DNA of 64,000 nucleotides from JBGTSJ01 sp041940305 (lineage in GTDB: Bacteria; Planctomycetota; Planctomycetia; Planctomycetales; Planctomycetaceae), in the NCBI GenBank assembly GCA_041940305.1, contig JBGTSJ010000020.1, positions 43,996-107,995 on the forward strand. Reading direction: 5' to 3'. Made by a program: the position numbers and the translations under genes. Of the stretch, positions 44,424 to 52,292 are shown in pieces. The stretch's first letter is position 1. Each line of letters starts with the position of its first letter. The notes beneath the pieces are model-generated. The model saw only the letters and a program-made list of their open reading frames with translations, was not told where the DNA came from and searched no databases.

Positions 44424-45158
44424 TCAGCCGGCGGAACGATGTACCCTTCCGACGGATCGCGCGCCCCGGCGCTGCTTCCAGAGGCGCCGAAAGCTGTGCT
44501 TCGGCGCCGAAGGCAGCTCGTGCTCCCGGCCCCAGCCGTTGAAGCGGTTATACAGCACAAACCGCGGCAGCACGCGCATCAGGCTGCGCAGGCAGCCGCC
44601 CACGATCGCATACGCCCCCGGCCGCCGCATGACGCGCGACGCCTGCCGCATCACCCACCGCGTGCTCCATGACGCGCGGCTCGTTCCCGGCTGGCTACGG
44701 CGCGGACGGAGTTCCGGCACCCGGTCGGGCCCTACCGTCGCCAGCAATCGATCAGCAACAGCCGCGACTGCCGCGTCGTGAACGCCGGCAGTGGACCGCA
44801 GCCAATGGCGCAGCGCTTCGTCCCGCCAGCGGGACGGCGCTGTCCGTGAGTGAGCGACGTACCGCTCAAAGAGTAGGCTGGCAAGTTGCTCGTGCACAGC
44901 TTCCAGACGCTCCGGGGCGGCCAGCGCATCCTGGGCGTTTCCCAGCGCACGCTGCAATTGAGTCGCCCGCTGCGCGCGCGACGGATCCGCATGGTTCTGC
45001 CACGCGAGCAGTTCCCGGGACGCGTCCCGAACACGCCGCTGGAGCCCGCCCAGGTCCGGATCGAACAGCTCGACCGAGAGCAGCTCATACAGGTTTTCAG
45101 GCGGCCGGTCCCGCGTCAGCCAGTCGGCGATCGTGACGGATGACCTCGGCGGCTGCAT
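44424..45158 (-). CDS. J-like (HAD-variant) domain protein, small
   Basis: This is a 244-residue protein from MQPPRSSVTIADWLTRDRPP. The shared domain continues ENLYELLSVELFDPDLGGLQ, LLAWQNHADPSRAQRATQLQ and RALGNAQDALAAPERL. The second half has AAVADRLLATVGPDRVPELR and a weakly hydrophobic stretch (GAYAIVGGCLRSLMRVLPRF), then a basic tail. The start at 45158 is chosen because the upstream extension overlaps the divergent sigma gene and has no family character. It is the first gene of the three-gene operon and is divergent from the sigma/Hsp70 pair, so both promoters lie in about 45159-45307. Confidence 0.8.
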   Translation of the reverse strand: MQPPRSSVTIADWLTRDRPPENLYELLSVELFDPDLGGLQRRVRDASRELLAWQNHADPSRAQRATQLQRALGNAQDALAAPERLEAVHEQLASLLFERYVAHSRTAPSRWRDEALRHWLRSTAGVHDAAVAAVADRLLATVGPDRVPELRPRRSQPGTSRASWSTRWVMRQASRVMRRPGAYAIVGGCLRSLMRVLPRFVLYNRFNGWGREHELPSAPKHSFRRLWKQRRGARSVGRVHRSAG

Positions 45159-45307
45159 CGCGGCGTTCCCAGCGGCAGCGAACTCCCGCCGCCGTTCGAT
45201 GCGGTTGCAACGTGGGAAATGACTCGGTGGGCGATTATGATGGCATCCACTCTCGCTGTGCAAGCTGCGTCTCTGTGGCGAATCTTCCCGTTTCGGGACA
45301 CGCTTTC

Positions 45308-46174
45308 GTGTGGGATCCAACTGGCGGGCAACCACGGCAGCCGAAAGGGCTGCGTGCCGAGCCGCGCGGGGCGGCCGAGTTCCCCGATACGCGCACGTCG
45401 CTGCTCGAACAGGCGGCCGCGGGCGAATGGGAGCCCTTCCTGCAGCAGTACCTGGCCCCCTGCTGGCGGGAGATCACCATCCGCTGCCGCCAGCAGCAGA
45501 TTCCTCTGGCGGACGCGGACGACCTGTTTCAGGAACTCATCGTGCGGGTCATCCGCGAAGGGCAGTTGCGGAACATTCCGGATCGATCCGGCGACCGGCC
45601 GAGGGCCCCCGTCTTCCGGGCGAACATCCCCGGCCGCTTCCTGCAGTACCGCGAAGCAGCCATGCAATCCGCCCGCTTCCGCACGGTCCTCAAGGCGGTG
45701 ATCGGCAACCTGATCCTCGAATCCCTCCGCGGCCGGGCGCGACAGCCGCAGTCTTTGACCGGCGACGTCGTCGATCCCGCCCCCCGCGTGGAAGAATCCG
45801 TGTCCGACTCGGTCGAGCGGCATTGGATGGGAGAATGCCTCGAGGCGGCGGTCCTCCGACTTCAGGACGAAAGCCGCACCGCGCGCACCAAGGGCGCCCG
45901 ACGGCTGTTCGACGTGTTCTACCGGTCCACCGTCCGCAACGACTCCCCCGGCCTCATCGCCACCGACTTCGGCGTGGACCGCTCGACCATCGCCGGCCTG
46001 CTGACGCGCGCCCGCGGGCGGTTCATCGACCTGGTGCGCGAAATCAGCGGAGTTGATGACGTCCACGAATTGAAGACGATCATCGAACGCATGCCCGATC
46101 GCCTGGTCTTGTCGCTGGAAACCGTCCACCGGCGGACCGAGGGATCGACGAACTCCGCACAGAAGTCGGATTAA
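45308..46174 (+). CDS. Sigma-70 family RNA polymerase sigma factor-like protein
   Basis: The frame codes for a sigma-like protein with region 2 over LLEQAAAGEWEPFLQQYLAP, IPLADADDLFQELIVRVIRE and QSARFRTVLKAVIGNLILES. Region 4 is a terminal helix-turn-helix, TDFGVDRSTIAGLLTRARGR. Between them is an insertion of about 90 residues. The frame is open from 45140, but a start there would overlap the divergent gene; I chose the GTG at 45308 after a GGGA stretch, and other GTGs at 45212, 45227 and 45275 are possible. It is 78 bp upstream of the Hsp70 gene and probably co-transcribed. It could direct expression of this locus, which is inference. Confidence 0.75.
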   Translation: MWDPTGGQPRQPKGLRAEPRGAAEFPDTRTSLLEQAAAGEWEPFLQQYLAPCWREITIRCRQQQIPLADADDLFQELIVRVIREGQLRNIPDRSGDRPRAPVFRANIPGRFLQYREAAMQSARFRTVLKAVIGNLILESLRGRARQPQSLTGDVVDPAPRVEESVSDSVERHWMGECLEAAVLRLQDESRTARTKGARRLFDVFYRSTVRNDSPGLIATDFGVDRSTIAGLLTRARGRFIDLVREISGVDDVHELKTIIERMPDRLVLSLETVHRRTEGSTNSAQKSD

Positions 46175-46252
46175 TTTCAACGCCCGCGCCGCCGGCGACA
46201 TCAGAGTGATGCAAACGTACCGTTCCAGTCGAACCCGCCCCCCTGCCCGACC

Positions 46253-47959
46253 ATGATGCACCGTGCCTGCCAGGCTGTCGGCATTGACCTCGGGACGACG
46301 TTCTCGTCCCTCGCCTATCTCGACGCGCAGATGACGCCGCGCGTCGTGCAGGACAGCTCCGGCCGGTCGGTGCTCCCCAGCGTCGTTTACTTTGACGACG
46401 ACGAGGTGATTGTCGGCGAGATCGCCCAAGAGCAGGCCCTCGCCCGCGCCGACCGCGTCGTGCAGTTCATCAAGGTCCACATGGGGGACGAGTGGCGCCG
46501 CGAGATCAACGGGAGGGTGCATACCCCGGAGAGCATTTCGGCCATCATCCTGGCGCATCTCGTGAAGGAAGCGGAGGCGCAGATCGGCCCCGTCTCCCAG
46601 GCCGTGATCACCGTCCCGGCCTACTTCACGGAGAAGCGCCGCCGCGCCACTCAGCAGGCCGGCGAAATTGCCGGGCTCAAGGTCATCGGCACGCTCAACG
46701 AGCCGATGTCGGCGGCGCTGGCCTATGGTCTGCACCACGAGAAGAACGAGCAGACGGCGGTCGTCTACGACCTCGGCGGCGGCACCTTTGACGTGACCAT
46801 CGTCCGTGTCAGCCCCACCGAACTCGTCGAGCTCGCCACGCTCGGCAACCGGCAGCTCGGCGGCAAGGACTGGGACCAGGCGCTCATCGATTTCGTCGCC
46901 GACGACTTCCGCAAACGCTACGGCTCCGACCCCCGCAACTCGATCGATACGCTCCAGGAACTGATCGGTGAATGCGAACGCGCCAAGCGCAGGCTGAGCC
47001 AGCTTCGCAAGGCCTCCCTGCGGCTGCATGCCTTCGGTCACGAGCACGTCTGCGACCTGACGCGCGAGCAGTTCGAGCGGATGACCGCGCCGCTGCTGCA
47101 GACCACCAAGCTCACCACCGAGATGGCGATCGAGGACGCGAAGCTCACCTGGAGCGACATCGACCGGGTCGTTCTCGTCGGCGGCTCCACGCACATGCCC
47201 ATGGTGCGCGAGATGCTCGCCCAGGTCAGCGGCCGCAGGCCCGACACCGGCGTCAATCCCGTCCTGGCCGTCGCGCTCGGCGCCGCCCAGTACGCCTATC
47301 TGCTGGAGACCGACCAGGGGCCTCGGGAAGTCCGCTCCGGCGGCCGCGACGACGTTCAGCCTCCGCCCTCGGCCCGGCCGCAGTTGCCGGCGATCCGCTT
47401 TGTCACCGCACACGGCGTCGGGGTGAAGGCCCGCGTTAACGGGCGGGATTCCAACGTCGTGCTCATCGGCAAGAACACTCCCGTGCCCTGCTCCGTGAGC
47501 CAGTCATTCACCACCTGGACGAAGCGGCAGGACGGCGTCGTCAACAAGCTCGCCGTCGCCATTACCCAGGGGGACACCAGGGAGCTCGAACTCGCCGAGA
47601 CGCTCGGCGTCGGGCAGATCACCGGATTCCCCAGGGGGGAAAAGGCCGGCCAGCCCGTCAGCGTGAAGATGGAGTTCGACGAGCAGGGCCGGCTCCACGT
47701 GCACGCCGTCTACACGCGCACCGGCGCCGACCTGCAGATCGACCTCGAGGTCCCCGGCGGACTGACCGAGGCCAAGGTCGACGAGTATCGCCGTCTGCTG
47801 GAGTCCAGCGGCTTCGCGCGGTCGTCCGACGCGGCCCCCGCGCCCGCTCCCCCGGCTGTTCGCCCGCCGGTTTCCGACGATGCGATCGTCACCCTGCACA
47901 ACGTCGCCGACACGGACGACCTGGACGACGACGATCTGCCGCTGCTGGAGCCGGTGTAG
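46253..47959 (+). CDS. Hsp70 family chaperone without helical lid
   Basis: This 568-residue protein has a complete nucleotide-binding domain. Landmarks are phosphate-1 motif AVGIDLGTTFSSLAYLDAQM, AVITVPAYFTEKRRRATQQA, the phosphate-2 motif VVYDLGGGTFDVTIV, and the adenosine motif VVLVGGSTHMPMVREML. A beta-sandwich substrate domain follows (NGRDSNVVLIGKNTPVPCSV, QPVSVKMEFDEQGRLHVHAV), ending near residue 510. The remaining roughly 60 residues are proline-rich and then acidic (DTDDLDDDDLPLLEPV), so the alpha-helical lid of DnaK (about 638 residues) is absent. It is not the housekeeping DnaK, as no dnaJ or grpE is adjacent. The neighbouring J-like proteins are its natural candidate partners. Confidence 0.92.
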   Translation: MMHRACQAVGIDLGTTFSSLAYLDAQMTPRVVQDSSGRSVLPSVVYFDDDEVIVGEIAQEQALARADRVVQFIKVHMGDEWRREINGRVHTPESISAIILAHLVKEAEAQIGPVSQAVITVPAYFTEKRRRATQQAGEIAGLKVIGTLNEPMSAALAYGLHHEKNEQTAVVYDLGGGTFDVTIVRVSPTELVELATLGNRQLGGKDWDQALIDFVADDFRKRYGSDPRNSIDTLQELIGECERAKRRLSQLRKASLRLHAFGHEHVCDLTREQFERMTAPLLQTTKLTTEMAIEDAKLTWSDIDRVVLVGGSTHMPMVREMLAQVSGRRPDTGVNPVLAVALGAAQYAYLLETDQGPREVRSGGRDDVQPPPSARPQLPAIRFVTAHGVGVKARVNGRDSNVVLIGKNTPVPCSVSQSFTTWTKRQDGVVNKLAVAITQGDTRELELAETLGVGQITGFPRGEKAGQPVSVKMEFDEQGRLHVHAVYTRTGADLQIDLEVPGGLTEAKVDEYRRLLESSGFARSSDAAPAPAPPAVRPPVSDDAIVTLHNVADTDDLDDDDLPLLEPV

Positions 47960-47981
47960 CGGGGCGCTGTTCAGCTGGCCG

Positions 47982-50498
47982 TCAAAGATCTTGCAGGAGC
48001 TGCCGGGCTTTGGCGCCCGATTCTCCTTCCGGATCGAGCTGCTCAACCATTTCCAGGTATCGACGTGCGCGGGCTCGCACGCGCGAGTCCTTGGCGAAGA
48101 GTTCCGCCTTTCGCAGAAGTTCCTTCGCAGTCGCCGACGCCACGTCGTGAGAGCGATCGAGCAGTCGCTGAGCTTCGGACTGTTCCGGGTCCAGTCTCAG
48201 AATCTTTGCAGCCAGGTCCAGCACCAGAATGATCTGTTCCGGCGTCGCCATGCTCGACGCACTCCGAATCTGACGCAGATACGCCTCGACCTCCGCCGCA
48301 ATCTCGTCGCGGCGCCGGAGCGACTCTGCGAACTGGCCCTGCAACTCCGGCGGCACGGGCACGCCTTGCAGCACGGCGATCAGCGACTTCAGTTCGCCGA
48401 GGTTGTCGTTGTCGGCTGCCACTTTGGCGGCCGAAAGCGTTTCGCCGATTTCGCGCTCAAGCGGTTCGGCGATCTGCAGAAGCAGCGCATCCACATCAGT
48501 CCGCCGGGACGAATCGGGATACCGCTCCACAAATATCGACAACTGTCGGGCCGCCTCAATCCATTGCTCGTCTGCGACCTGCCGCTCCGCCTCCGCCCAT
48601 AACTCGTCCTGTGCAGCCTGACTTTCGCGGAGCTCGAGTTCCCTTCGCCATTCATCAACCAACTCCGCGCTGCGCATCCCGCTTTCGCCGGATCCAGAAT
48701 CCGCAACGGGGAGCAACACGTCGATCGCCGGTTGCAGCTGACCGTCCTCCGCCAGACGCATCGCCGCTTGCTGTTGACGATAGTCAATCTCCTCGAGCGT
48801 CGTCGCGGCCGTGGAATCAATCGCCGCCCACCGCGGGTCGGCCTGCCAGGGTGTGAGTCGCGCCAGTTGCATGCGCAGGACGCGCAGGTCGGCAATCGCC
48901 TCGACCAGTTGCTGCAATCGATTGCTGGTGACGGCTGCAACGTCCCCTTCGCTCGATGCAAGCCGGATCGCTTCCCGCTCCAGGGCCGTGAAGATCAGTT
49001 CGGTGATGCTGTCATTGAACGATGTGGACAGACTGTGTTCGGTCTGCAGCGCATGAACTTCAAGGCACTGACTGACGAACTGCTCGAACTTTCCGCGGCC
49101 GAATTCCTCCAGGGCCGCCTCATACGCGTGGCGCGCCGCAAGTTCATGCCGTATGGGCGATTCGACCGAGCGAGTGCTGCGATCGGCGAGTTCCTCCAGT
49201 TCGTCAATCAGCGGCGCAATCGTTTCTTCGGGAAGGCCCGGAAGCACGCTGCGCGCCAACGCAATCTCGGCATCCCGAGCCACCCCGTCGCCAACCTCGT
49301 CACACTTCCGCGCATCTTCAAGCGCCTGACGTCCCCGGGCCAGCCGGATCGCGTCTCTCAGCTCGTCAACCTGCTCTCGAAGTCGCTCTTCTTCTTCCGG
49401 CGTGATCCAGGTGGCCGATCTCGCCAGATTCAATGCCTGGGCGCGCTGGACCATCGCCTCAACCGGGTTGCCGGTTTCCGCGGAGCGCCGGGCGGCCTCC
49501 AGCAGCGCATCGATTTGCCGAATGCCGCCGCTTCGTCCCTCAAGTTCCTCGAGTCGGGACTTCAGTCGAGCGAATCGCCGTGACTGCGGGGCCAGCGCCG
49601 CGTGGTGAGTCTGCAGCATCTCATCCGCCTCCTCCGCCGCACGGCGTGCGTCGGCAAGTCGCTCCTCCGCCAGCAGGTCGCGCAGCTTGTTGACCAGATC
49701 CCGAAACTGCTCGATCTCCGGCGGCGGACCAGCGGCAGGTGGCGATAGCGTCTCAAACAGGAGTTCGATCACTTCCTGCAGCCGGACCAGGCGCGGATCG
49801 CCTTGCGGGGTCTCCTGCACGATCAACTCCCGCTCCCACAATCGTCCCTCGAACAACGCCAATCGGCGATCCTCCAGTTCCAGCAGGCCGTTGATGTCGT
49901 CCAGCGTGATCTCGACCGGATCATCCTGCTTGCTGTCAGGCTGCTCCTGGTCGCCGACACTCGGTGTCGAAACCGCTGCGATGCTTTCGGCAGGGGTGAC
50001 GGAGATCGGCGCCACGCCCAGCCATTCGCCGGCGGACTCATTCGACCGGGTCAGTGCGATTCCGCCGCTCGCCGTCAGGATCATCGCGGCGACAGCCGCG
50101 ATCCACTTCCAGTACCTGTTCGCAGATCGAGCGGAGCGTGACGAGAACTCACGAGCACGGCCATCGTGTGGGGCAGCCGGTTTCCCTGTCACCGCCCCGG
50201 GGTCGTCACCGACGCTCTGCTCGATGGCATGCGCCCGCCCGCACGATGGGCAATACACCGTTCCTCCGATCTCGTCGATCGCATAGGAAACGGATGCGCC
50301 GCAGGGGCATCGCACCTGTCCTGCAGAGCGAGCGCCAACGTCGGACCCATGTGCCTCACCGAAGACTCGAGTCGTGCGTTGTGATACGGCGGCCGGGACG
50401 GCGCATTCCGCTCCGCACGACGGACAGTAGGCCGTTTCGCCGGCAGCTTCTGCGTCCGCTTCGAATCGGGTCCGGCAACGCCCGCAGTGTACGATCAT
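47982..50498 (-). CDS. Zinc-ribbon membrane protein with a very long coiled coil
   Basis: This 838-residue protein has two N-terminal zinc ribbons: CGRC...CPSC at about residues 5-26, and CPCG...CPSC at about residues 63-85. One transmembrane helix follows near residue 135 (KWIAAVAAMILTASGGIALT). The rest, about 650 residues, is almost wholly charged helix, for example RAAEEADEMLQTHHAALAPQ and LREQVDELRDAIRLARGRQA, consistent with a long coiled coil or helical repeat. I recognise no enzymatic motif. The same type of zinc ribbon occurs in the MotA-like protein of this operon. It is the last gene of the five-gene minus-strand operon and ends 22 bp from the convergent Hsp70 gene. Confidence 0.82.
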   Translation of the reverse strand: MIVHCGRCRTRFEADAEAAGETAYCPSCGAECAVPAAVSQRTTRVFGEAHGSDVGARSAGQVRCPCGASVSYAIDEIGGTVYCPSCGRAHAIEQSVGDDPGAVTGKPAAPHDGRAREFSSRSARSANRYWKWIAAVAAMILTASGGIALTRSNESAGEWLGVAPISVTPAESIAAVSTPSVGDQEQPDSKQDDPVEITLDDINGLLELEDRRLALFEGRLWERELIVQETPQGDPRLVRLQEVIELLFETLSPPAAGPPPEIEQFRDLVNKLRDLLAEERLADARRAAEEADEMLQTHHAALAPQSRRFARLKSRLEELEGRSGGIRQIDALLEAARRSAETGNPVEAMVQRAQALNLARSATWITPEEEERLREQVDELRDAIRLARGRQALEDARKCDEVGDGVARDAEIALARSVLPGLPEETIAPLIDELEELADRSTRSVESPIRHELAARHAYEAALEEFGRGKFEQFVSQCLEVHALQTEHSLSTSFNDSITELIFTALEREAIRLASSEGDVAAVTSNRLQQLVEAIADLRVLRMQLARLTPWQADPRWAAIDSTAATTLEEIDYRQQQAAMRLAEDGQLQPAIDVLLPVADSGSGESGMRSAELVDEWRRELELRESQAAQDELWAEAERQVADEQWIEAARQLSIFVERYPDSSRRTDVDALLLQIAEPLEREIGETLSAAKVAADNDNLGELKSLIAVLQGVPVPPELQGQFAESLRRRDEIAAEVEAYLRQIRSASSMATPEQIILVLDLAAKILRLDPEQSEAQRLLDRSHDVASATAKELLRKAELFAKDSRVRARARRYLEMVEQLDPEGESGAKARQLLQDL

Positions 50499-50552
50499 GT
50501 TGACAACACCCGAATACAACCTGCAGTGGGTTGTCGAATACATCGACGAGCT

Positions 50553-51422
50553 TCAGTTCACCGTCGATCCGCCCGCGTCCTGTCCCAGCCGGATCTCTTC
50601 GCCGGACGCGTATTGGTTCCAGCCGACGTCGAATCCTTCTTCCCACGCCGCCAACCGCGCCTTCAAAAACCCTTCGAAACTGTCCGGGTAGACAAGAAAA
50701 CTGATCGTATGTGTACTCGGGCTGACGGTCCGGAGTTGGCGCATGAACTCGCCGTCCTGAGACGCGGCGTTCGCGATGGGCTCGCCCTTCGCTCCCTCCC
50801 TTCTTGTGAGAATGAGGTTAACGTCACCAAGGTACGGCCCCGTTACAGATCCAACGACGCGAAAGTCCATTCCGTCCAGCGGGATATCGATTGGCACCCG
50901 TCCGTTGCGCTCGCCGGCGACGGCTCGCACCTGCTCTGTAAGAGAGTCCCAGTTGATCACGCTGATCCGGTCATTCTGGATCACAAACGCGAGTGCCGGC
51001 CTCTCGTCGCGTCTTTCCAGCGGCGGCCGAAACTTGACTTCCCGTGCATCGGGCGGCGTCTCCTCGTCCGCGGGTTCTGGTGGAGGCGCAGGTTGAACTG
51101 CATCAACCTTGTTCAGCAATTCATCGATCTCATCCCGCAGTGCGTCCAGACGTCCATCGAGCGATTCGATCTCGGCATCGACAGCCTGCACTTCCGATTG
51201 CAGCAGGGAGACGCGCTGCTGGAGCGGGACGATCGATCGCGTTCCATCGGACTGCCCGGACGGCGGCGGAGACGGTTCGGGAGTCTGCTGGGACAACGCT
51301 TGTCTTGACACTCCAATCATCAACAGCAGCAGCAGGATCAGTGCGCCCACCAGATTCGTCACCGAATCGGCCAATCCATCAAAGCTCAGCTTGAAGCCTG
51401 AATCGCGTCTGTTTCTGGCCAT
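50553..51422 (-). CDS. Single-pass MotB/ExbD-like protein 2
   Basis: This 289-residue protein starts MARNRRDSGFKLSFDGLADS, directly followed by one transmembrane helix (NLVGALILLLLLMIGV). The short charged N-terminus, an aspartate at the membrane entry and a single helix recall MotB/ExbD/TolR stator partners. A coiled coil follows (LLQSEVQAVDAEIESLDGRL) and then a compact alpha/beta domain (ALAFVIQNDRISVINWDSLT, GPYLGDVNLILTRREG). I do not recognise an OmpA-type peptidoglycan-binding domain. The gene lies 14 bp after the preceding MotB/ExbD-like gene, so they are surely co-transcribed. An upstream in-frame ATG at 51518 would overlap that gene. Confidence 0.75.
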   Translation of the reverse strand: MARNRRDSGFKLSFDGLADSVTNLVGALILLLLLMIGVSRQALSQQTPEPSPPPSGQSDGTRSIVPLQQRVSLLQSEVQAVDAEIESLDGRLDALRDEIDELLNKVDAVQPAPPPEPADEETPPDAREVKFRPPLERRDERPALAFVIQNDRISVINWDSLTEQVRAVAGERNGRVPIDIPLDGMDFRVVGSVTGPYLGDVNLILTRREGAKGEPIANAASQDGEFMRQLRTVSPSTHTISFLVYPDSFEGFLKARLAAWEEGFDVGWNQYASGEEIRLGQDAGGSTVN

Positions 51423-51436
51423 TGATTGCTCCCGAT

Positions 51437-52216
51437 CTATTCGTCCGCCTGTTTCACGATCAACTCCCAGTCCCGCGAGAACGGCTCCACGCCGACACCA
51501 ATGCGGTCCGCCGTCCACGAAACGATGAAGAGCCCCCGATTCTCCTGCTTCTGTTCGCCGAAGTCCTGCAGCAGGTACTCGCGCAGATTCTTCAGCGCTT
51601 CGACGCCGTTCGGATGCACCAGCAGCAACAGATACTCCGAGTCACGCCGCTCATCGATCGACGTCAGGAATCTCGTCAACCCGGCTACGGCGCTGAACCT
51701 GGGGTTGTCCATCGTCCCCGACTTCGTGACGGGCGGATACAACTCGTCCTCACGGTGGACCAGGTATCCTTCGGCCTTGACTTCGACATACACCGGGTCC
51801 TTGGTCACCGTGGACGAAGCATCTGGAACGATCTCCACGGGCTCGGGTCGGTCCAGCTCAACAGGGTCGCGTCCTCCGAGGGGCGGGACCATGATGGAGT
51901 CCTTCTTCTCTTCGATCAGCGCCGTGAGCCGCTGTTCGCTCGCCAGCAGCTCATCACGTTCGTTTAGACGCACGGCCAGAATCCCGGCCAGCCGGTCCAG
52001 CTCCTCGGACAACTGGTCGTACGTCGAGTCGTCGATCGCGTCTTCCTGAGCGTTGGCTCCTTTCCCCTTCTCTCGTTCGGTCACCTGCTCGTCAGCCTCC
52101 ACAACCCGCGTGCTCATGACCGTCACCATCAGCAGCATCATCGTGCCGATAACGCAGCACAGCACACTCAGAAATGGAAACAGATCAACATTCGTTTGCC
52201 CCCTTTGTCGCGGCAT
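51437..52216 (-). CDS. Single-pass MotB/ExbD-like protein 1
   Basis: This 259-residue protein begins MPRQRGQTNVDLFPFLSVLC and continues into one transmembrane helix (CVIGTMMLLMVTVMST). The pattern of N-V-D then F-P-F-L before the helix resembles the N-V-T-P-L-V-D segment of ExbD/TolR, although the channel aspartate is shifted. A predicted coiled coil follows (EELDRLAGILAVRLNERDEL), then a compact C-terminal domain with EYLLLLVHPNGVEALKNLRE and FIVSWTADRIGVGVEPFSRD. It is located between the MotA-like gene and the second single-pass gene. The family assignment rests on topology and context. Confidence 0.75.
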   Translation of the reverse strand: MPRQRGQTNVDLFPFLSVLCCVIGTMMLLMVTVMSTRVVEADEQVTEREKGKGANAQEDAIDDSTYDQLSEELDRLAGILAVRLNERDELLASEQRLTALIEEKKDSIMVPPLGGRDPVELDRPEPVEIVPDASSTVTKDPVYVEVKAEGYLVHREDELYPPVTKSGTMDNPRFSAVAGLTRFLTSIDERRDSEYLLLLVHPNGVEALKNLREYLLQDFGEQKQENRGLFIVSWTADRIGVGVEPFSRDWELIVKQADE

Positions 52217-52292
52217 GTCGGCGTCTCCAGTTATTCCGCATTGACTGTCGCTGTACTTGAATTGCCCTGCTTGCAGACATCTCAACCGTGCG

